Below, piece after piece: positions 6,432-6,486 of a stretch of 6,486 bases of DNA. A model generated the notes under the pieces. That model did no database searches, was not told the origin of the DNA, and saw only the letters and a program-made list of their open reading frames with translations. Origin of the DNA: Rhizosphaericola sp047606825 (GTDB taxonomy: Bacteria; Bacteroidota; Bacteroidia; Chitinophagales; Chitinophagaceae); NCBI GenBank assembly GCA_047606825.1, contig JASGDY010000010.1:1-6486 (forward strand), written 5' to 3'. Each line of letters begins with the position of its first letter. Position 1 is the first letter of the stretch. Made by a program: the position numbers and the translations under genes.

Positions 6432-6486
6432 TTATGAATAAAAAAACTGCTTTTACTGTGGGAGCAAAATAGTTTCCAAAAAAGGC

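Overview
The window reads as a Bacteroidales-type (Bacteroidota) chromosome. The evidence is a GLPGLI-family periplasmic protein, an outer-membrane beta-barrel protein of the CarboxypepD_reg-like/plug/barrel type, signal peptides ending in G-Q, little Shine-Dalgarno signal, and a TAnnTTTG-type -7 box in front of fabH. I cannot name the genus.

Layout. Bases 1-106 hold no assignable gene. Bases 107-262 are the 3' end of a decayed small-protein gene. It resembles the intact small secreted protein that follows (374-661): both have C-x-D-G, a hydrophobic stretch, and a second Cys 33-35 residues later. Next come a GLPGLI-family protein (690-1442), a 23-bp perfect hairpin with a T-run (1502-1558), and an 899-residue outer-membrane barrel protein (1565-4264) whose ATG lies only 14 nt after the hairpin. 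All of this is very AT-rich: 15 G/C in the 60 bases at 3001-3060.

The AT-rich block ends at an 82-bp near-palindromic element with 18-bp terminal inverted repeats (4315-4396), probably a MITE or IS remnant. Directly beyond it the DNA becomes much more GC-rich: 34 G/C in each of the 60-base blocks at 4621, 5101 and 5281. This part starts with a 5'-truncated, frameshifted remnant of peptidase E (pepE, 4414-4716). An intact fabH (4809-5813) follows with its own promoter-like box and a clear intrinsic terminator. The rest (5883-6486) is mostly non-coding and AT-rich. It holds a doubtful Cys-rich small reading frame on the minus strand (6089-6232) and a long inverted repeat (6381-6431).

How the genes may work together (inference). 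The small secreted protein, GLPGLI protein and barrel protein look like one acquired envelope cassette: a small exported polypeptide, a periplasmic partner and an outer-membrane barrel. The hairpin between the last two could set their expression ratio. FabH starts fatty-acid synthesis and belongs to the more GC-rich backbone, with no functional link to the cassette. The cassette, the related small-protein remnant beside it and the hairpin over the barrel start are the parts most worth a second look.
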